A stretch of DNA of 64,000 bases from Amycolatopsis alba DSM 44262 (GTDB lineage: Bacteria > Actinomycetota > Actinomycetes > Mycobacteriales > Pseudonocardiaceae): positions 8,455,605 to 8,519,604 of the forward strand of contig NZ_KB913032.1 of NCBI RefSeq assembly GCF_000384215.1, written 5' to 3'. Under the pieces are notes generated by a model that worked only from the letters and a program-made list of their open reading frames with translations, searched no databases and was not told the DNA's origin. The stretch's first letter is position 1. Every line of letters begins with the position of its first letter. The position numbers were made by a program, and so were the translations under genes. Below are positions 18,601 to 28,192 of this stretch, one piece after another.

Positions 18601-19648
18601 GAAGATCCCGGTACCGGGCAAGTGGACCGAGTACACCGGCCCGGCGGACGATCGGCTGGTCTGGAAACGGGTGGTCTCCCTGTACGGCACCGACGCCGCG
18701 GGCCGTCGCGCCGCGCTGAGCATGAACGCGCAGAACATCTACCACGCGGGCGAGCGATCGAGGCCGGACGAGTACTGGTTCCGCGCACCGATGCACAGCG
18801 GGTCGGTCGAGCTGCCCTTCGACCATCCGGCTCGCTACCCGGCGACGGCCCGTGGCTGGGCGGTGATGTGCTCGATGTGCCGTGGTGGCCAGGATCCCGA
18901 CCTGTTCGTCCCCCCAGTGCAGTGGATGGACGGCACGACCGGTGCCGGTTCGGGCGGGCACTTCGCGAATCCCTACGAGAACGCGCGGTACTTCGCGGCG
19001 ACCACGGCGCGGCTGTACCGGGACGGGATCGAGATTCCACGATCCAATGCGGACGATCCGCTCGCGGTCATCCCGCTGTTCCGGCTCGCGCCGACTCCCG
19101 CCACGTACCGGCTGGACGTGAGCGACGTGATGCCCGGCCAGGCACAGTTCGGCGCCCCGAGCGGAGTGCTGTTCCAGAACGCCCCGAGGACCGACACCTC
19201 GTGGACGTTCGCCTCGGCGCGCTCCACCGGCGCGTCACCGCTCGGATTCGCCTGCTATGAATCGGGCACCGCGTGTTCCTTCCAGCCGCTCATCCAGCTC
19301 GACAACCGGCTGCCGCTGGATCTCGCCGGCCGCGCTCCGGCGGGGGGCCCGTTCACCTTCGACGTGCTCGCCGGCTCGCACAGCGGTACACGCGGCGGCG
19401 GACCGGTGACGCAGCTGCGGGTCTCGTCGTCGACCGACGGCGGGCGCACCTGGACGGCGGCGACCGTCCGGCCGAACGGGGACGGTCTGTGGTCGGTGAC
19501 GGTGGCCCATCCGCAACTCGCGGCCACCGACGGGTTCGTCTGGCTCCGTTCGGACGCACGGGACAGCTCTGGCAACACGGTGACGCAGACGGTCCAAAGG
19601 GCCTACGCGCTCACGGATGTGCCGAAGGCGAACCCGCACGTTCGATGA
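15614..19648 (+). CDS. Secreted subtilisin-family (S8) serine protease, 1344 residues
   Basis: Sec signal peptide (about residues 1-33, ending TATAA), then a propeptide and an S8 catalytic domain. The triad is visible: Asp242 in VAVVDTGID, His274 in HGHGTHCAS and Ser450 in GTSMATPHVAG. A protease-associated-like segment lies about residues 830-930, and beta-rich C-terminal domains extend to the end. Length is two to three times that of a minimal subtilase, resembling the large multi-domain extracellular proteases of actinomycetes. ATG 15614 follows a GAGGAG site; an upstream TTG at 15611 is not needed. The last 38 bases overlap the convergent regulator gene. Confidence 0.93.
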   Translation: MRRPRHSLAILAASALVALSPLPVTATAATTASSGPPPVSGRPDVHRVTLLTGDVVTYERDGTGHDSAQVEPAVRPDRPSPAFQITTTAEGMMVYPSDVLPFVSKGLLGRELFNVTALVGDERDDAASATIPVIVRYGGRSELSVQSLDTKAKALPQTQRPIPLATANGVGVKVKKAGTAEFWRSLASFDPGGKPVLNQGISQVRLDRKVRVALDKSTAQVGAPAAWNSGWTGKGTTVAVVDTGIDEKHPDLVGKTVASADFSGEGDIVDRHGHGTHCASIIAGTGAASGGRYKGMAPDAKLVVAKVFDASGEADTAQVMAGIDWAVAQGSKIVNLSLGAGVSDGADPLSEQIDTLSAKSGALFVVAAGNSGPGDRTITTPGSATSALTVGAVGRDNSLAWFSSRGPRLRDALVKPEITAPGVGIVAARAAGTAMGDPVDDSYTAASGTSMATPHVAGAAAILLQQQPGFTWQELKNTLVTTAKDVGLRWYEQGAGLLDVARAVSQKTTGTAVASFGRNERSPSSAAQVVRQLSYTNTGDQPLNLNLKLTVQPWDSGTKPGTGMRLAKTDVSIPPKSSTTVDLAVNPSEGVAGVYGGAVVATTADGTNSVRTPVSTYNATELFPVTIRLQDSAGGPAQVASAQLIDDAAGAGNRNDPFLDQVSQQIGLVDGVGRVLVPAGRYSALGWVMERGLAVRRWSAMSAAQVSVTAPAEITLNAASTVPVGLITPTPTDLRDRTVMLRRVIPGATGLNGYVGEAGLTAGSGWDVRVTPAAATSAGAISLQDSATLAQTAVEMKVVGGSSPVLNPAYDVPTLTAKSPGERTLPVVFGGAGGTGDLAGLDVRGKAVLVRVPVPAGSPDPVSAVSTGIANAARAVAAAGAAAMIPYAGSPGSLSVPGLSSAVVPTLSLGWDEGEALRTAGAVSVRLLVRAAPDVMYNLSYLDGNGVSKDLVRRVDQKSLVATKSSYQAEKPGLTAQKNWYAFPTGLWKTQAVQGTKIPVPGKWTEYTGPADDRLVWKRVVSLYGTDAAGRRAALSMNAQNIYHAGERSRPDEYWFRAPMHSGSVELPFDHPARYPATARGWAVMCSMCRGGQDPDLFVPPVQWMDGTTGAGSGGHFANPYENARYFAATTARLYRDGIEIPRSNADDPLAVIPLFRLAPTPATYRLDVSDVMPGQAQFGAPSGVLFQNAPRTDTSWTFASARSTGASPLGFACYESGTACSFQPLIQLDNRLPLDLAGRAPAGGPFTFDVLAGSHSGTRGGGPVTQLRVSSSTDGGRTWTAATVRPNGDGLWSVTVAHPQLAATDGFVWLRSDARDSSGNTVTQTVQRAYALTDVPKANPHVR

Positions 19649-20645
19649 CGTCCTCCTCGCTCAGTGGCTGGGTCACCGGCAAGGTGACCCAGCCACGGGT
19701 GGCGACCTGAAGCCCGGCCTGGAACCGGGTGGTCGCGCCGAGTGCGGTCATGAGATCGCGGAGGCGTCGCTGGAAGGTCCGATAGCTCATGCCGAGCTGC
19801 TTGGCGATACTCCTGTCGGGCAGCCCGGTGGTCAGCAAGGCGAGCAGGCGGGCGTCGTCGAACGGGGCGACGTCCGCCAGTTCGGCTTTACCGGGCATGC
19901 GCAGCGGAAGCCCGTTCTGCCAAAGGAAAGAGAAGACCGCGCTGAGCGCGTCCAGCAGAGCGCACGGGTGGATCACCAAGGCCGTGCCGACCTCGGGGAG
20001 ATCGGCACGCAGCGGCACCAGCCCGATCCGCTGGTCGACCACGATCATCTTCAGCGGGGCGCTGGTCACCACGCGGGCCTCCTCGCCGAGGGCGAGCCCC
20101 GCCTCCAAGTCGGACGACAGGTCGTGCAGTTCCAGCGCACTGCGCTCGTAAACCCCGCGAAACCGCACACCCCGGCCGAGGAGATCGCGTTCGGCGGGGT
20201 GCAGCACACTCGGCGTTTGCGCGTACGGCGGTTTGTCGACGAAAGCGACTTCCTGCTCGGCCGAGCGCAGCAACTGATCGGCCCGTTCGGCGATCAGCGC
20301 GTTCCCGTGGATCACCTCGATGAGGTCGGCCGGGCGTTTGCCGGACGTCGCCCGGTACCGCTCGCGCAACCGGTCGGCGATCAGCCGCGCGCTCGCGAGT
20401 TCCTGCTCCTTCTGCCGGAGCATCGCCTCCAGCGCGATCTCCGGCCGCACCGCCGAATACGCCTCCGTCGGACCGGGAAGCTTGGTGAGCAAACCTTTTT
20501 CGTTCAGCGCGCGCAGAACCCGGAGCAGCCGCTGCCGGGGGAACCCGGTTCTCCGCCGGATTTCGGCAACGGTCATCGAACCGGTGCCGGCGAAAGCATC
20601 GTAGACCTCGACGTCGATTTCACTCAGGCCGATGATGTCCAGCAC
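19611..20645 (-). CDS. Transcriptional regulator with TrmB-like N-terminus and LuxR-type C-terminal HTH
   Basis: 344 residues. The N-terminal 75 residues form a TrmB-type winged helix (LSEIDVEVYDAFAGTGSMTVAEIRRRTGFPRQRLLRVLRALNEKGLL). A middle effector-like domain follows. The C-terminus has a second HTH (ARLLALLTTGLPDRSIAKQLGMSYRTFQRRLRDLM) of LuxR type. This two-HTH architecture is common in actinomycetes and its ligands are mostly unknown. It overlaps the protease gene tail-to-tail by 38 bp and is divergent from enolase. A CTGTCC-N5-GGACAG dyad lies upstream of its start. Confidence 0.85.
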   Translation of the reverse strand: MLDIIGLSEIDVEVYDAFAGTGSMTVAEIRRRTGFPRQRLLRVLRALNEKGLLTKLPGPTEAYSAVRPEIALEAMLRQKEQELASARLIADRLRERYRATSGKRPADLIEVIHGNALIAERADQLLRSAEQEVAFVDKPPYAQTPSVLHPAERDLLGRGVRFRGVYERSALELHDLSSDLEAGLALGEEARVVTSAPLKMIVVDQRIGLVPLRADLPEVGTALVIHPCALLDALSAVFSFLWQNGLPLRMPGKAELADVAPFDDARLLALLTTGLPDRSIAKQLGMSYRTFQRRLRDLMTALGATTRFQAGLQVATRGWVTLPVTQPLSEEDVIERAGSPSAHP

Positions 20646-20726
20646 TTTTCTCCCCCGCTGCAGCCGCGGTCGCTTTACCCGACCCTACCGCTGGGCTCCG
20701 GCGGGCAAAAGGGACCTTGTCCCCCA

Positions 20727-20743
20727 CTGTCCACTGCGGACAG
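20727..20743. promoter_or_regulatory. CTGTCC-N5-GGACAG palindrome, copy 2
   Basis: A perfect dyad in the 235-base divergent region between the TrmB/LuxR-type regulator and enolase. It has the same arms and spacing as 10791-10807. It is a possible operator for the regulator. Confidence 0.45.
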
Positions 20744-20817
20744 AACGGGCCGTGCCTTGCCGCTGATCCATCCGGCGGAGCGGGAGCCCGCTTCGTCGTT
20801 CAGGATCGATTCAGTGA

Positions 20818-22164
<1,347 letters not shown>

Positions 22165-22262
22165 CGAACCGGATCAGCTCGTCACCGATTGGCTGGTACC
22201 CGTGCGGCGGCACTGCTGTCACGCTGGGATCGCTTCTTTTCCCCGAGAAAGGATGATCCCCG

Positions 22263-23480
22263 GTGACGCGTCCGCTGCTGCTGGACCCGAACGGCCACGA
22301 CATCCACGCGGAAAACGAACGCCTGCGCGAGCGCGGCCCGATCGCCCAGGTGGAACTGCCGGGTGGTGTCGTGGCCTGGTCGGTGACGAGCTACGAAGTG
22401 CTGCGCGGTCTGCTCAACGATCCGCGGGTATCGAAGGACGCCCGGCGACACTGGCCTGCGCTGGCCGACATCAGCGCGGATTGGCCGTTGCTGGTGTGGG
22501 TTTCGGTGCGGAACATGTTCACCGCCTACGGCGCCGACCACAGACGGCTGCGCTCGCTCGTCGCGCAGGCGTTCACCGCGCGCCGGATCGCCACGCTGCA
22601 ACCCTGGATCACCCGGCTCGTCACCGACAGGCTGGCGGGGATCGCGGCCCTGCCCGCGGGCGAACCCGTCGACCTGCGGGAGAGTTTCGCCTATCCGGTC
22701 CCCATCGAGGTGATCTGCCAGCTGTTCGGGGTGCCGGATTCGGCCCGCGCACGGCTACGCCAGGCCGTCGACGTCTTCTTCCGGACGTCGGCGAGCCAGG
22801 AGGCGATGCTGGCCGCGTACGGGGACATCCACTCGACCTTCACCGAACTGGTCGCCGCCAAACGTGCGGCCCCCGGCGAAGACCTCACCACCGCGCTCAT
22901 CGCCGCGCAGACCCAGGACGACGGCGCCCGGCTGGACGAGACCGAACTGATCGACACCCTGATCCTGTTCATCTCGGCTGGCCACGAAACCACCGTGAAC
23001 CTCCTCGACCAGGCCATCACCGCGCTGCTGACCCATCCCGATCAGCTCGCCCTGATCCGCACCGGGCGGATCTCCTGGCCGGACGCGATCGAGGAGACCC
23101 TGCGCTGGCAGGCTCCGGTGGCGCACCTGCCCCTGCGGTACGCCGTCGAGGACATCCCCGTCGCCGGTGTGGTCATCCGGCAGGGCGAGGCGATCCTGGC
23201 GGGCTACGCCGCCGCCGGCCGGGATCCGGCACTGCACGGACAGGACGCCGGCGCGTTCGACGTCACCCGCGCCGACAAAGCGCACGTCGCGTTCGGACAC
23301 GGGGTGCACCACTGCCTCGGCGCGCCGCTGGCCCGGCTGGAAGCGGCGATCGCGCTGCCCGCCCTCTTCGAACGGTTCCCGGACATGACGCTCGCGACCA
23401 CACCGGACGAACTACGGCCTCTCGACTCCTTCATCTCCAATGGGCATCGCGTGCTGCCGGTGCTGCTGAACGGCCGTTGA
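22263..23480 (+). CDS. Cytochrome P450
   Basis: 405 residues, the standard length of soluble bacterial P450s. The I-helix oxygen-activation motif is AGHETT, the K-helix ExxR is EETLRW, and the heme loop [10 protein letters not shown] holds the axial Cys351. It requires ferredoxin and reductase partners not encoded nearby. The start is a GTG at 22263 after GAAAGGA. It is similar in layout to CYP105/107-type tailoring enzymes, so it could act on the polyketide, but 5 kb of unrelated genes separate it from the PKS region and the link is only possible. Confidence 0.93.
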   Translation: MTRPLLLDPNGHDIHAENERLRERGPIAQVELPGGVVAWSVTSYEVLRGLLNDPRVSKDARRHWPALADISADWPLLVWVSVRNMFTAYGADHRRLRSLVAQAFTARRIATLQPWITRLVTDRLAGIAALPAGEPVDLRESFAYPVPIEVICQLFGVPDSARARLRQAVDVFFRTSASQEAMLAAYGDIHSTFTELVAAKRAAPGEDLTTALIAAQTQDDGARLDETELIDTLILFISAGHETTVNLLDQAITALLTHPDQLALIRTGRISWPDAIEETLRWQAPVAHLPLRYAVEDIPVAGVVIRQGEAILAGYAAAGRDPALHGQDAGAFDVTRADKAHVAFGHGVHHCLGAPLARLEAAIALPALFERFPDMTLATTPDELRPLDSFISNGHRVLPVLLNGR

Positions 23481-23640
23481 CCGGTTTCAGTGACCGGGTG
23501 TCCGCCCAGGGCGGAGGCTGTCCCCGCAGGACCGCAGATGCGTTTCTCGGTCTCGGTGGTGACGTAGTTCCGCGCCGCGGCGAGCACCTCGGGGTCTCGC
23601 GGTACAGCACCTCGTACTCCTGCCCGAACCGCTCGTCCTG

Positions 23641-23695
23641 TGTCCTGAAGGCCTCCTTCGAGACGTTCAACGCCTCCAAGGGGGCCTTCAGGACA
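23641..23695. repeat. Long intergenic palindrome, GAAGGCC(C/T)CCTT family
   Basis: Left arm tgtcctgaaggcctccttcg (from 23641) pairs with the inverse of the right arm ending at 23695 (cagggggccttcaggaca type sequence; a few mismatches) around a short loop. It lies between the P450 stop and the GNAT gene and resembles the palindromes at 819-868 and 63158-63210. It may be a transcription terminator or boundary element. Confidence 0.75.
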
Positions 23696-23766
23696 ACCGG
23701 TGAAACCATTCCGATCCCGGACCTGATACAACGGTCCGGACACCCTGGACGCCGGGAAGGAACGAC

Positions 23767-24273
23767 ATGCCCGAGCTGCGCCGAGCCCACGTCTCCGACC
23801 ACAACGCGATCGTCACCCGCGTGCACCAGTGGTGGGGCGACTCACGGACTCCCGAACAGGCCCGCGAGCTTTCCCTCCTTCTCCCCAAGCTGTTCCTGCA
23901 GTTCTTCTCCGGCACAAGCCTGGTACTGGAGGACGAAACCGGGATCAGGGCCTTCCTCGTCGGCTTCTACGCGGCCGACAATGACGCGGAGGCGTACATC
24001 CACTTCGTGGGGGTGGATCCGACGCTTCGCGGACAAGGCACAGCCCGCCGCCTGTACACGACCTTCTTCCAGCGGGCCGCCGACGCGGGCCGTACCGAAG
24101 TGCGGGCGATCACCTCACCGGGGAATTCCGGATCCATCGCTTTTCACCGTGCCCTGGGTTTCACGCTCGAGCACGGGGACCGAACGCTCGACGGTCTCCC
24201 TCTGCACAGCGACTACGACGGCCCCGGCCAAGATCGCGTGTGCTTCGTCAAGGAAATCACCACTGAGCTGTGA
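23767..24273 (+). CDS. GNAT-family N-acetyltransferase
   Basis: 168 residues of the GCN5-related acetyltransferase fold. Motif A is IHFVGVDPTLRGQGTARRLYTTF, with the acetyl-CoA pyrophosphate loop RGQGTA, and motif B is NSGSIAFHRALGF. The acceptor is unknown. GGGAAGGA precedes ATG 23767. It stands alone behind the palindrome at 23641. Confidence 0.9.
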   Translation: MPELRRAHVSDHNAIVTRVHQWWGDSRTPEQARELSLLLPKLFLQFFSGTSLVLEDETGIRAFLVGFYAADNDAEAYIHFVGVDPTLRGQGTARRLYTTFFQRAADAGRTEVRAITSPGNSGSIAFHRALGFTLEHGDRTLDGLPLHSDYDGPGQDRVCFVKEITTEL

Positions 24274-24308
24274 CTTGCCACCGGCATGCCGACTTTGCCT
24301 TCACGCGC

Positions 24309-24641
24309 TTAACGCCCCTCGACGACCAAAACCGAGTTGACCCCGAGGTTGCAGCTGATGTCGTGGTCGATCCGGTACCACTGGTTTTGCGGCGGGTAAT
24401 GCCAAATCGTGTCGTAAGTCCCGCCGAACGAGCAATCGACCCGCAGCTTCCACTTCGCCGGAATGGGCGCCCAGCAGACTCCCCATGCCCGATAGCTCGT
24501 GCTGTAGCCGGTGTCGCAGGTCATCCCGTACACCGGCGTGACAAAGCTTGCCTGGGCGGGCAAGGCGGCCGCGACCATGATGCCGCCTGCCAGCGCCGCA
24601 GTGGCGACAACGCCGCCGGTCCTCCGAATGAGCTTTCGCAT
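24309..24641 (-). CDS. Small secreted protein with four cysteines
   Basis: 110 residues: a Sec signal peptide (MRKLIRRTGGVVATAALAGG, cleavage after PAQA) and a mature domain of about 78 residues with four cysteines (in GMTCD, GVCW, VDCSF and ISCN) that could form two disulfides. The domain is rich in aromatic residues. No family is recognised. A GGAGGG site precedes ATG 24641; the frame is open to 24710 but the signal peptide fixes the start. Confidence 0.75.
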   Translation of the reverse strand: MRKLIRRTGGVVATAALAGGIMVAAALPAQASFVTPVYGMTCDTGYSTSYRAWGVCWAPIPAKWKLRVDCSFGGTYDTIWHYPPQNQWYRIDHDISCNLGVNSVLVVEGR

Positions 24642-24809
24642 GACATCCCTCCGAGACGCAGAGTCGGTCTGTCCAATCAGGACACGGAGAGACTGTATTC
24701 TTCCCGGCACACACCGAGCAGGTTCGAAGAGTTCGCCTAACGGGTCATGGAGTCCGCCTTTTGGGGCGATCGAAATCAGGCGGACAGGACGGCTTCACCC
24801 GCCGATCCG

Positions 24810-25589
24810 CTAGCCGTAGATGGACGCGGCCCATTCGGGGTGGTCGATGAACGGATTGCGGTTGTGCTGGAACCGGTCGAAGATGACCTGGTTGCGGCGC
24901 TGCTCGGTGGCGTCGGGCGGGTCCTGGGTGTTCCACTTCAGCAGGACCGAGAGACGGCCGATGTTGGGCTTCGAGCCGTTGTCGACGGCATCGTTCGGTT
25001 CCAGGTCGGGGAAACCGTCGGTGCCGTCGTAACGCACGGCCATGTAAAGGATCATGCGGGCCACATCGCCCTTGACCGCGTCCCGCGGCTCGAACGAGTC
25101 GTCATCGGTGAGACTTCCCGGCGCCTCCTCGACCGGGGAGCCGCCGGCGTCGAAGTCCTTGTTCCCGCGGGTGCTGTTGACCGACGCGTCTTCGGCCCGC
25201 AGGTGGTGCAGGTCGGTGCCAGGTCCCACAGCCGTGCCGAAGTCGCCGTGCGACTTGGCCCAGACGTGTTCCCGGTTCCAGTCGTCGACTCCCCCGCCGT
25301 TGGCGGTCTTCGCCTGCGAGCGGCCGCTGTAGAGCAGGACGACGTTCGCCGGGTTGGCCGGATCCTCGTCGGTGGCCCTGATCCCGTCCCACACCTGCTC
25401 GTAGGTCAGTTTGGTGCCGTTGCCGATGATCCCGTGCAACGCGGCCTTGAGTTCGGCGCCGGTCTTGCCCAGCGCGTCCTGGTAGTAGTCGTCACCGGGC
25501 ACCGGTCCCGCCACGGCAGGCGGCGTGAACGCGATCCCCGCCACGGCACCGAGAGCGAGAATCAGCGGGATACGGCGGACTGACTGCAT
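24810..25589 (-). CDS. Secreted endonuclease I-family nuclease
   Basis: 259 residues with a signal peptide (MQSVRRIPLILALGAVAGIAF, cleavage after AVA). The mature part has the endonuclease I (EndA/NucM) features: TYEQVWDGI, VVLLYSGR, the beta-beta-alpha metal site NREHVWAKS with the catalytic His, and TDLHHLRAEDASVNSTRGNKDF. The family degrades extracellular DNA or RNA with Mg. GGGAGAGGAA precedes ATG 25589; the frame is open further upstream but without a signal peptide. Divergent from the gene at 25774. Confidence 0.9.
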   Translation of the reverse strand: MQSVRRIPLILALGAVAGIAFTPPAVAGPVPGDDYYQDALGKTGAELKAALHGIIGNGTKLTYEQVWDGIRATDEDPANPANVVLLYSGRSQAKTANGGGVDDWNREHVWAKSHGDFGTAVGPGTDLHHLRAEDASVNSTRGNKDFDAGGSPVEEAPGSLTDDDSFEPRDAVKGDVARMILYMAVRYDGTDGFPDLEPNDAVDNGSKPNIGRLSVLLKWNTQDPPDATEQRRNQVIFDRFQHNRNPFIDHPEWAASIYG

Positions 25590-25773
25590 GGACAGTTCCT
25601 CTCCCCAGAGGCGCCGGCCCGGATCGCCGTCTGCACAGCCACAACCCCGGCAACGCACTAGTCGTTTAGTTGGAAAAATACTGTCATGCCTGTCAAGGAA
25701 AACCACCTTCAAAAGTAGTATGCATGCGCGTATCATCTACAGTGTCAGACGATTGAGGACATGAGGAGTGCGC
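25590..25773. promoter_or_regulatory. AT-rich divergent promoter region
   Basis: Bases 25660-25760 are markedly AT-richer than the rest of the window (for example gtttagttggaaaaatactg, then caaaagtagtatgcatgcg). This is the only sensible promoter region for the nuclease (minus) and the gene at 25774 (plus). It also marks the apparent left edge of the polyketide cluster. Confidence 0.5.
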
Positions 25774-26169
25774 ATGCTCAGAAGCAAGTGGATCATCGGT
25801 CCGGCGGCAGACCTCACGGGAGACCTGCTGGTCAGCGTCACCGAGCTGACCTTGAACGACTTCCGGCGAACACCCGGCGCGTACCGGGCGGGCTACGCGC
25901 TCAGCCGCGAATGGCCGCGACTGCCCGGCGCGGTCGGCCAGTGGCTGTGGGCGGAGCCGCTGCGACGGCGCCTGGGTTCGGTCTCGGTCTGGCGTGACCG
26001 CGCCGGCCTGCGCGGTTTCGTCGGACTCCCGGCGCACGTCGAGATCATGCGGAAGTACCGCCACCTCGGCACCACCCGCGCCACCACCTGGCACACCGAC
26101 GAGGCCGACCCGCTGGTCATCTGGCGGGCGGCAGACCGATGGCTGAAGAATGAACACGTACTGGAATAA
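25774..26169 (+). CDS. Small hypothetical protein, possible ABM-like alpha/beta-barrel
   Basis: 131 residues, soluble. The second half, SVSVWRDRAGLRGFVGLPAHVEIMRKYRH, resembles the strand-helix pattern of dimeric alpha-beta barrel proteins (antibiotic-biosynthesis-monooxygenase or DUF3291-like), but I cannot assign a family firmly. ATG 25774 is preceded by AGGAG at 5 bases; a GTG at 25768 lies within that ribosome site. The 3' end overlaps the FkbM gene by 20 bases, so the two are cotranscribed and probably translationally coupled. This suggests a role in the same tailoring step. Confidence 0.6.
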   Translation: MLRSKWIIGPAADLTGDLLVSVTELTLNDFRRTPGAYRAGYALSREWPRLPGAVGQWLWAEPLRRRLGSVSVWRDRAGLRGFVGLPAHVEIMRKYRHLGTTRATTWHTDEADPLVIWRAADRWLKNEHVLE

Positions 26170-27007
26170 CTCCCTCTCCGTGCCGATTCACACCGGCTAC
26201 GATGAATTCCTTCGGCTGACAGAGGGGTTCGAAAACGCCATGTTTTCCGACCACGCCATCGGCGACGACCTGGTCGTCATGGCTTCGAAAACCGACCACC
26301 CCGAATCCGTGTGGAGCGAAGTCGTCGAAAGCCGGGCGTATTCGAAGGGAATTTCGAATCTGGCGCCGGGCAGCGTGCTGGTCGACGTGGGAGCCCATAT
26401 CGGACTCGTGTCCCTCCACTTCGCCAGGACGGTTCCGGATGCCCGGATCTACGCCTTCGAGCCCGCGTCGGCCTCCTTCCGCTGTCTCAAGGAGAACTGC
26501 TCGCGGTACGCGCCGGGCGCACACGTGGCCAACTTCGCCATCGGTTCGGCGAACGGGGAGGCGCGGCTCACCTACTACCCGCATCGCTCGACCATGTCGA
26601 CGCTGTACGTCGACGACGAGGAAGATCGGCACAATGTGCGGATCCTCTTCGACCAGGTCGATCCGTCCCCGGAGTTCCGGAAGGCTTTCTGGGATCGGTT
26701 CGACCGGGGCGTCCGGCAGGAAACGGTACCGATGACCACGCTGACGGACGCCCTTTCCGGCGCCGACATCGACGAGATCTCCTTCTTGAAGATCGATGTC
26801 GAACGAGCGGAACTGGAAGTGCTGAACGGGCTCGCGGAAGATCACTGGGCGAAGGTGCGCAGAATGGCCATCGAGGTGCACGACCGGAACGGCAGGCTCG
26901 CCGAAATCAGCGAACTGCTGAACCGGCACGGTTATCGGGTCGAGCAGTTCCGCGAGAAGTACTTTTCCGGCACCGACATCCACATGGTCTACGCCGATCG
27001 CGACTGA
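26150..27007 (+). CDS. FkbM-family SAM-dependent methyltransferase
   Basis: 285 residues. The Rossmann SAM site reads VLVDVGAHIGLVSLHFAR (about residues 77-94), followed by acidic IYAFEPASASFRCLKENC. The FkbM-type C-terminal half has ISFLKIDVERAELEVLNGL and IEVHDRNGRLAEI. The family O-methylates hydroxyls in polyketide and sugar biosynthesis. Given its place next to the PKS operon, an O-methylation of the polyketide or its sugar is likely. It starts inside the preceding gene and runs convergently into the ROK kinase with a 19-base overlap. Confidence 0.88.
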   Translation: MNTYWNNSLSVPIHTGYDEFLRLTEGFENAMFSDHAIGDDLVVMASKTDHPESVWSEVVESRAYSKGISNLAPGSVLVDVGAHIGLVSLHFARTVPDARIYAFEPASASFRCLKENCSRYAPGAHVANFAIGSANGEARLTYYPHRSTMSTLYVDDEEDRHNVRILFDQVDPSPEFRKAFWDRFDRGVRQETVPMTTLTDALSGADIDEISFLKIDVERAELEVLNGLAEDHWAKVRRMAIEVHDRNGRLAEISELLNRHGYRVEQFREKYFSGTDIHMVYADRD

Positions 27008-27840
27008 CGAAGCCCGGTTTCCCCCGTTCTGGCCAGCACCATCGCCCCGGCCAGCGAGGCGTGCGCACCGAACACCGCCGTCGCGACGGCGGGCAAGCGA
27101 TGTCCCCGTCTGCTCCAGGCAAGTGATCGTTCTTCGACACGGGCCGGCAGGCCGGGCAGGGCCACGCCGAATCCGCCGCCGAGGTGGACCCGGCTCGGCT
27201 GGACCAGTTCGGAGAGGAGCACGACCACGCGAGCCAGGACATCGGCGACGAAGGCGGCCACTTGCCCGGAAGCGGCCAGTTCCTTCGGGGAGAGCCCTGT
27301 CCGGCGGGAAAGGGCTTCGGGAGAGAGCAAGGCCTGCAGGCACCCGCCGCGTCCGCATCGGCAGGGCGGTCCCGCCGGATCCATCGGCAGATGCCCGAGT
27401 TCACCCGCGTTACCCCACGCGCCGCGGATCAGGCGGCCGTCGCTGACCACGCCGCCGCCGACGCCGGTCCCGAGTCCGAGGTAGACCAGGTCGGCACAGC
27501 CGGTCACCTCGGCTTCGGCGACCGCGGCCAGCGTGCCGTCGTCGCCGAAGAGCACCGGCGCGCCGACGGTCTCCTCGATGGTCCGCCGCAGGTCGAGCCC
27601 GCACCACGAAGGCCTGCTCGGCCACGCCGTCACGTGGCCCTCGCTGTCGACGGTGGGCGCGGCGGACACGCCCGCCCGTACGACGTCCGAGGGCAGCGCG
27701 GTCAGCACGTCCCGCAGCAGCGCGAGATCGGACTCCACCCCGTCTCGTGGCCAAGGCTCGATCCGTTCCCAGGTCCGGCCTGCCTTGACGGCCCTGACCG
27801 CGAGTTTGGTACCGCCGATGTCCAGCGCCAGGAAGGTCAC
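26989..27840 (-). CDS. ROK-family sugar kinase
   Basis: 283 residues. The phosphate-1 loop LALDIGGTKLAV, the catalytic-Asp region LFGDDGTLAAVAEAE, phosphate-2 YLGLGTGVGGG and the ROK zinc motif (GELGHLP...CRCGRGGC) are all present. The residue after the zinc motif, usually Glu (GCxE), is Gln here. It probably phosphorylates a hexose. It closes the PKS operon, its ATG overlapping the HMA_2-like gene by four bases (ATGA), so it likely serves sugar activation for the glycosylated polyketide. Substrate is inferred from context. Confidence 0.88.
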   Translation of the reverse strand: MTFLALDIGGTKLAVRAVKAGRTWERIEPWPRDGVESDLALLRDVLTALPSDVVRAGVSAAPTVDSEGHVTAWPSRPSWCGLDLRRTIEETVGAPVLFGDDGTLAAVAEAEVTGCADLVYLGLGTGVGGGVVSDGRLIRGAWGNAGELGHLPMDPAGPPCRCGRGGCLQALLSPEALSRRTGLSPKELAASGQVAAFVADVLARVVVLLSELVQPSRVHLGGGFGVALPGLPARVEERSLAWSRRGHRLPAVATAVFGAHASLAGAMVLARTGETGLRQSRSA

Positions 27841-28181
27841 CGTCCCAGGCCTCCCGGCCCCGGTCCGGGCCGGGAGGCCCTTCGCCCCGCCCGTGCGCGG
27901 GCCTCGCCGACGGTCGCGGTGACCGTCCGCCGGACCACCCGGCCCAGTTCGGCCCGGTCAAGCGACGCGGCGTGGTGGACGAGCATCGTCCCGGTGACCG
28001 GGCTGGCCTGCGCCCGGAGGACGCCGGAGGCGTTCTCCAGCCGGGACGCCAGCAGTTTCGCGACCTCCGGGCGGCCGCGCATCACCGGGATGTCCCAGCG
28101 CTGCCGCCCTGGCAGCACGGATCTGGGCCGGACCTTGACCTGCACGAGCACCTGGACGATCAGCCTGGCTGTCTTGCCCAT
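27837..28181 (-). CDS. HMA_2-like small protein
   Basis: 114 residues. The core RWDIPVMRGRPEVAKLLASRLENASGVLRAQASPVTGTMLVHHAASLDRAEL matches the ferredoxin-like pattern of the heavy-metal-associated domain 2 found ahead of some actinobacterial P-type ATPases, but it lacks a CxxC metal site. The C-terminal 25 residues are Arg, Gly and Pro rich. It is coupled to the ROK kinase (4-base overlap) and lies 11 bases after the DUF5132-like gene. No P-type ATPase is nearby, so its role in a PKS operon is obscure. Confidence 0.65.
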   Translation of the reverse strand: MGKTARLIVQVLVQVKVRPRSVLPGRQRWDIPVMRGRPEVAKLLASRLENASGVLRAQASPVTGTMLVHHAASLDRAELGRVVRRTVTATVGEARARAGRRASRPGPGPGGLGR

Positions 28182-28192
28182 CGCCGAGGCGA

